A stretch of 64,000 nt of DNA, from the NCBI RefSeq assembly GCF_004564135.1, contig NZ_CP038255.1:2343501-2407500 (forward strand), given 5' to 3'. Position 1 is the stretch's first letter, and each line of letters opens with the position of its first letter. Of the stretch, positions 61,839 to 64,000 are shown in pieces. A program made the translations under genes and the position numbers. The notes under the pieces are model-generated. The model saw nothing but the letters and a program-made list of their open reading frames with translations, had not been told where the DNA came from and ran no database searches. The stretch comes from Terasakiella sp. SH-1 (GTDB lineage: Bacteria > Pseudomonadota > Alphaproteobacteria > Rhodospirillales > Terasakiellaceae).

Positions 61839-63182
61839 TCAGTCTTCAACCTTATGTAAAAGCCCCAGCGGACGCAAGCCTAGACGATGCCAACACTGGG
61901 TTGTCAACCAAATGGACAAGCCACACAAAGTTGCCCCCATGGACCAACAGGCCCCGGCAAAACCATATTCAGGGATCAACAGGGCAAAGAGAATGACCTC
62001 AACAACCAAGGCCACAGCAATCGACCAGACGACAATCCGGCGATGCCCGGAAAACTGCAAAAACGGAACAGAAAAGCCTGCAATAAAATTCAGATAATAG
62101 GCCCCCATCAACACCAGCAAACCGGGATAGCCCACAGCATATTCCGGCCCGAAAGCCTCCAGAATATCTTCCCCCTTGATGATGAAAACAACCAGGGGCA
62201 ACAAGCCCCCCCACATCACCAGATGCATGCTGGTTCCATATAAACGCTGTAATTCTTTGCGATCCCCACGGCGCAAAGCGGGGCTGATAAAGGGAATGAC
62301 ACTCAGGTTCACCGCCATGAAAATAATCAGCAGAAAACGGGCATGCTTGAGCAAGACAGCATAGATGGCAACATCTTCCTCGCCAGCCAGAAACTCACAC
62401 ATGTAAATGCCCATCTGTTCCATTGCCAAAAATAAAACAGCGGCCACCATCAAAGAAAGTGAAGTGCTTGCCCATTCACGCGTTTCATACTGTGCCTGTG
62501 CCCGTCCTATAGGACCCACGACATGGCGACCAACAACCACCATCTGGACCAGCAAGAGCAAAAGAAAACTCATCCCAAAAACCGCAACCAGATCCCAGTC
62601 CGTCACCCTGCCCTGCAAGCTTAGATAATAGCCCCCCGCCATAATCAGCAGGGGCAGAACCACCCCTGTTGGGGCCGTCGCCATCACAATATGACGAAAC
62701 CCCCGAAGGGTTTTTGAACTCAGCAATGTCAAGGATACCAATGGTAAAATGGCAAAAGCCAATAAAGAAGGATGGCTTGTCCAATCTTCTGGCCCGAGAA
62801 AGGCCCCGCCCAAAGCCAGCCCGCTCCCCATCAAGCTGGTCACAAGCACCACACTGAAACTAAAGGTCAGAAGACCTTTTACACGGTTCCAGTCTGTATC
62901 TTCCAAATATTGCGGGAGAAATTGCATCAAGGTCTGATCGGTGCCCAACAAGGCAAACATGCCGCCAAAAACGGCAATGGAAACCGCAACCGAATAATCA
63001 CCCAAATCAGCCGGGTTGAGCCATTGAGACAATGCAAGGTTGAGCAAGTAATCCAGAGCAAACCCTGTACAGGCAATAACGATTGCCAACCAGCTGCCTG
63101 AAAGAACAGCCCGGTCAAAACGTTCCAATCTGCGACGAAAGGGAGAGAACAAATCGTTTGCCTTACTTTCAACTCTTTTCAC
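61839..63182 (-). CDS. Polysaccharide/oligosaccharide flippase-like membrane protein (MATE/MVF superfamily)
   Basis: 447 aa with about 12 to 14 membrane spans and a GTG start. The N-terminal GFALDYLLNLALSQWLNPADLGDYSVAVSI is split here as pattern GFALDYLLNLALSQWLN plus DLGDYSVAVS, typical of Wzx/RfbX proteins, and the C-terminal helices (YYLNFIAGFSVPFLQFSGH) agree. Such proteins flip lipid-linked sugars across the inner membrane. No glycosyltransferase genes are adjacent. A 10-bp stem (63183-63209) abuts the start codon and no clear ribosome binding site is seen, so the true start could be internal. Confidence 0.75.
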   Translation of the reverse strand: MKRVESKANDLFSPFRRRLERFDRAVLSGSWLAIVIACTGFALDYLLNLALSQWLNPADLGDYSVAVSIAVFGGMFALLGTDQTLMQFLPQYLEDTDWNRVKGLLTFSFSVVLVTSLMGSGLALGGAFLGPEDWTSHPSLLAFAILPLVSLTLLSSKTLRGFRHIVMATAPTGVVLPLLIMAGGYYLSLQGRVTDWDLVAVFGMSFLLLLLVQMVVVGRHVVGPIGRAQAQYETREWASTSLSLMVAAVLFLAMEQMGIYMCEFLAGEEDVAIYAVLLKHARFLLIIFMAVNLSVIPFISPALRRGDRKELQRLYGTSMHLVMWGGLLPLVVFIIKGEDILEAFGPEYAVGYPGLLVLMGAYYLNFIAGFSVPFLQFSGHRRIVVWSIAVALVVEVILFALLIPEYGFAGACWSMGATLCGLSIWLTTQCWHRLGLRPLGLLHKVED

Positions 63183-63210
63183 TTAAGGGTTTTCCAACCA
63201 AACCCTTAAC

Positions 63211-63262
63211 AAAAAAGACTCTAAAAACAGTCTGACCACGATTACCCGAAGATAACCGTGGC
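63211..63262 (-). terminator. Terminator region after nqrF
   Basis: On the minus strand, CCACGGTTA pairs with TAATCGTGG (63236-63261). A short AGACT/AGTCT stem follows and then six T residues (63211-63216 as A on the plus strand). Another perfect stem TTAAGGGTTT/AAACCCTTAA lies at 63183-63209. Confidence 0.7.
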
Positions 63263-63289
63263 CATGACCAATACATACTGTGGTTCTGA

Positions 63290-64000
63290 TTAACCGAAGT
63301 CGTCGAGCAAAATATTTTCGCGTTCAACGCCAAGGTCAAGCAGCATCTGAATCACAGAGGAGTTCATGATGGGTGGGCCACAGAGATAGTATTCACAATC
63401 TTCTGGTGCCGGGTGATCTTTCAGATATTCGTCATACAGAACGTTGTGAATGAAGCCTGTGTAACCTTCCCAGTTATCTTCCGGTTGCGGTTCAGACAGG
63501 GCACAGTGCCACTGGAAGTTCTCATTCTCTTCTTGCAGACCGTCGAAATCTTCAACGAAGAACATTTCTTTCACGGAACGTGCACCGTACCAGAAGGAAA
63601 TCTTACGTTTGGATTTCAGACGCTTGAGCTGGTCGAAGATGTGAGAGCGCATCGGCGCCATACCGGCACCACCACCAACGAAGACCATTTCGTTGTCAGT
63701 TTCACGTGCAAAGAACTCACCATACGGACCAGAAATTGTCACTTTGTCACCCGGCTTCAGGTTCCAGATGTAAGTGGACATGATCCCTGGAGGAATGCCT
63801 TCAGAACCCGGAGGAGGCGTAGCGATACGCACGTTGAGCATGATCTGCCCTTTTTCTTCCGGATAGTTCGCCATGGAATAAGCACGCAGGCAATCTTCTT
63901 CCTGTTTGTGGCTTGTTTCCCAAAGGTTGAAGTGATCCCAATCAGCGCGATACTCTTCTTCAACGTCAAAGTCTTTGAACGAAATATCATACGGAGGACA
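63290..64000 (-). CDS. nqrF: Na+-translocating NADH:quinone reductase subunit F, C-terminal part
   Basis: 237 codons are visible; the N-terminal membrane helix and 2Fe-2S domain lie beyond the window. The flavin domain has [13 protein letters not shown] and GPYGEFFA. The NADH domain has [46 protein letters not shown] and a C-terminal DDFG, all diagnostic of NqrF. It takes electrons from NADH into the sodium pump. Its presence indicates a sodium-based respiratory chain typical of marine bacteria. It is the last gene of its operon, with a terminator after it. Confidence 0.96.
   Translation of the reverse strand, partial: CPPYDISFKDFDVEEEYRADWDHFNLWETSHKQEEDCLRAYSMANYPEEKGQIMLNVRIATPPPGSEGIPPGIMSTYIWNLKPGDKVTISGPYGEFFARETDNEMVFVGGGAGMAPMRSHIFDQLKRLKSKRKISFWYGARSVKEMFFVEDFDGLQEENENFQWHCALSEPQPEDNWEGYTGFIHNVLYDEYLKDHPAPEDCEYYLCGPPIMNSSVIQMLLDLGVERENILLDDFG

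Overview
The window reads as the chromosome of a marine alphaproteobacterium, most likely of the Rhodospirillales type. This is inferred from gene content: a DUF2336 protein, UPF0262, short-form HisG, the infA-maf-RNase G-yacG run and a Na+-translocating NADH:quinone reductase subunit (nqrF). No species can be named from sequence reading alone.

Layout. (1) 1-1.9 kb: a two-partner secretion pair, TpsB and the start of its TpsA exoprotein. (2) 1.9-9.2 kb: AT-rich accessory DNA with a repeat-filled intergenic stretch, a membrane transporter, an HTH protein, a structured RNA-like leader and a small cluster that includes a chimeric VirD4-like protein. (3) 9.2-16.6 kb: a plasmid-derived element with ParA and a small partner, a replication-relaxation protein, a VirD4/TraG ATPase, five iterons, a Rep_3 initiator and a tyrosine integrase next to tRNA-Phe. 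(4) 16.8-21.3 kb: a scrap yard holding a second, rearranged virD4/iteron remnant, a nonsense-interrupted gene, a ParDE toxin-antitoxin pair and IS1595-type remnants around a truncated HigA. (5) 21.4-47.7 kb: ordinary chromosome (hsp20, rpmE, cyaY, L-asparaginase II, MotA/MotB-like pair, suhB, mutT, argJ, parvulin, secA, murA, hisG, hisD, infA, maf, RNase G, yacG, tRNA-Thr), with one IS5-type MITE at 32.2-32.5 kb and one Fur-box gene at 45 kb. (6) 47.7-49.0 kb: a decayed IS3-family element inserted one base after the yacG stop. (7) 49.0-60.8 kb: the most interesting region. (8) 61.1-64 kb: a CBS-domain gene, a flippase and nqrF.

The 49-61 kb region has seven large genes on the minus strand: two related membrane proteins (585 and 608 aa), a 744-aa borosin-type alpha-N-methyltransferase whose C-terminus looks like its own core peptide, a 2-oxoglutarate/Fe(II) oxygenase, a 1035-aa phospholipase D-superfamily membrane protein, a LuxR regulator and a LuxI acyl-homoserine-lactone synthase. 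A 20-bp lux-box-like palindrome lies between luxR and luxI. I infer a quorum-sensing-linked RiPP (ribosomally made, modified peptide) locus in which the peptide backbone is N-methylated by the protein that carries it and may then be oxidised. The roles of the two large membrane proteins and the PLD protein are unknown.

All calls come from reading the sequence and comparing motifs from memory. No database search, alignment program or structure prediction was run.
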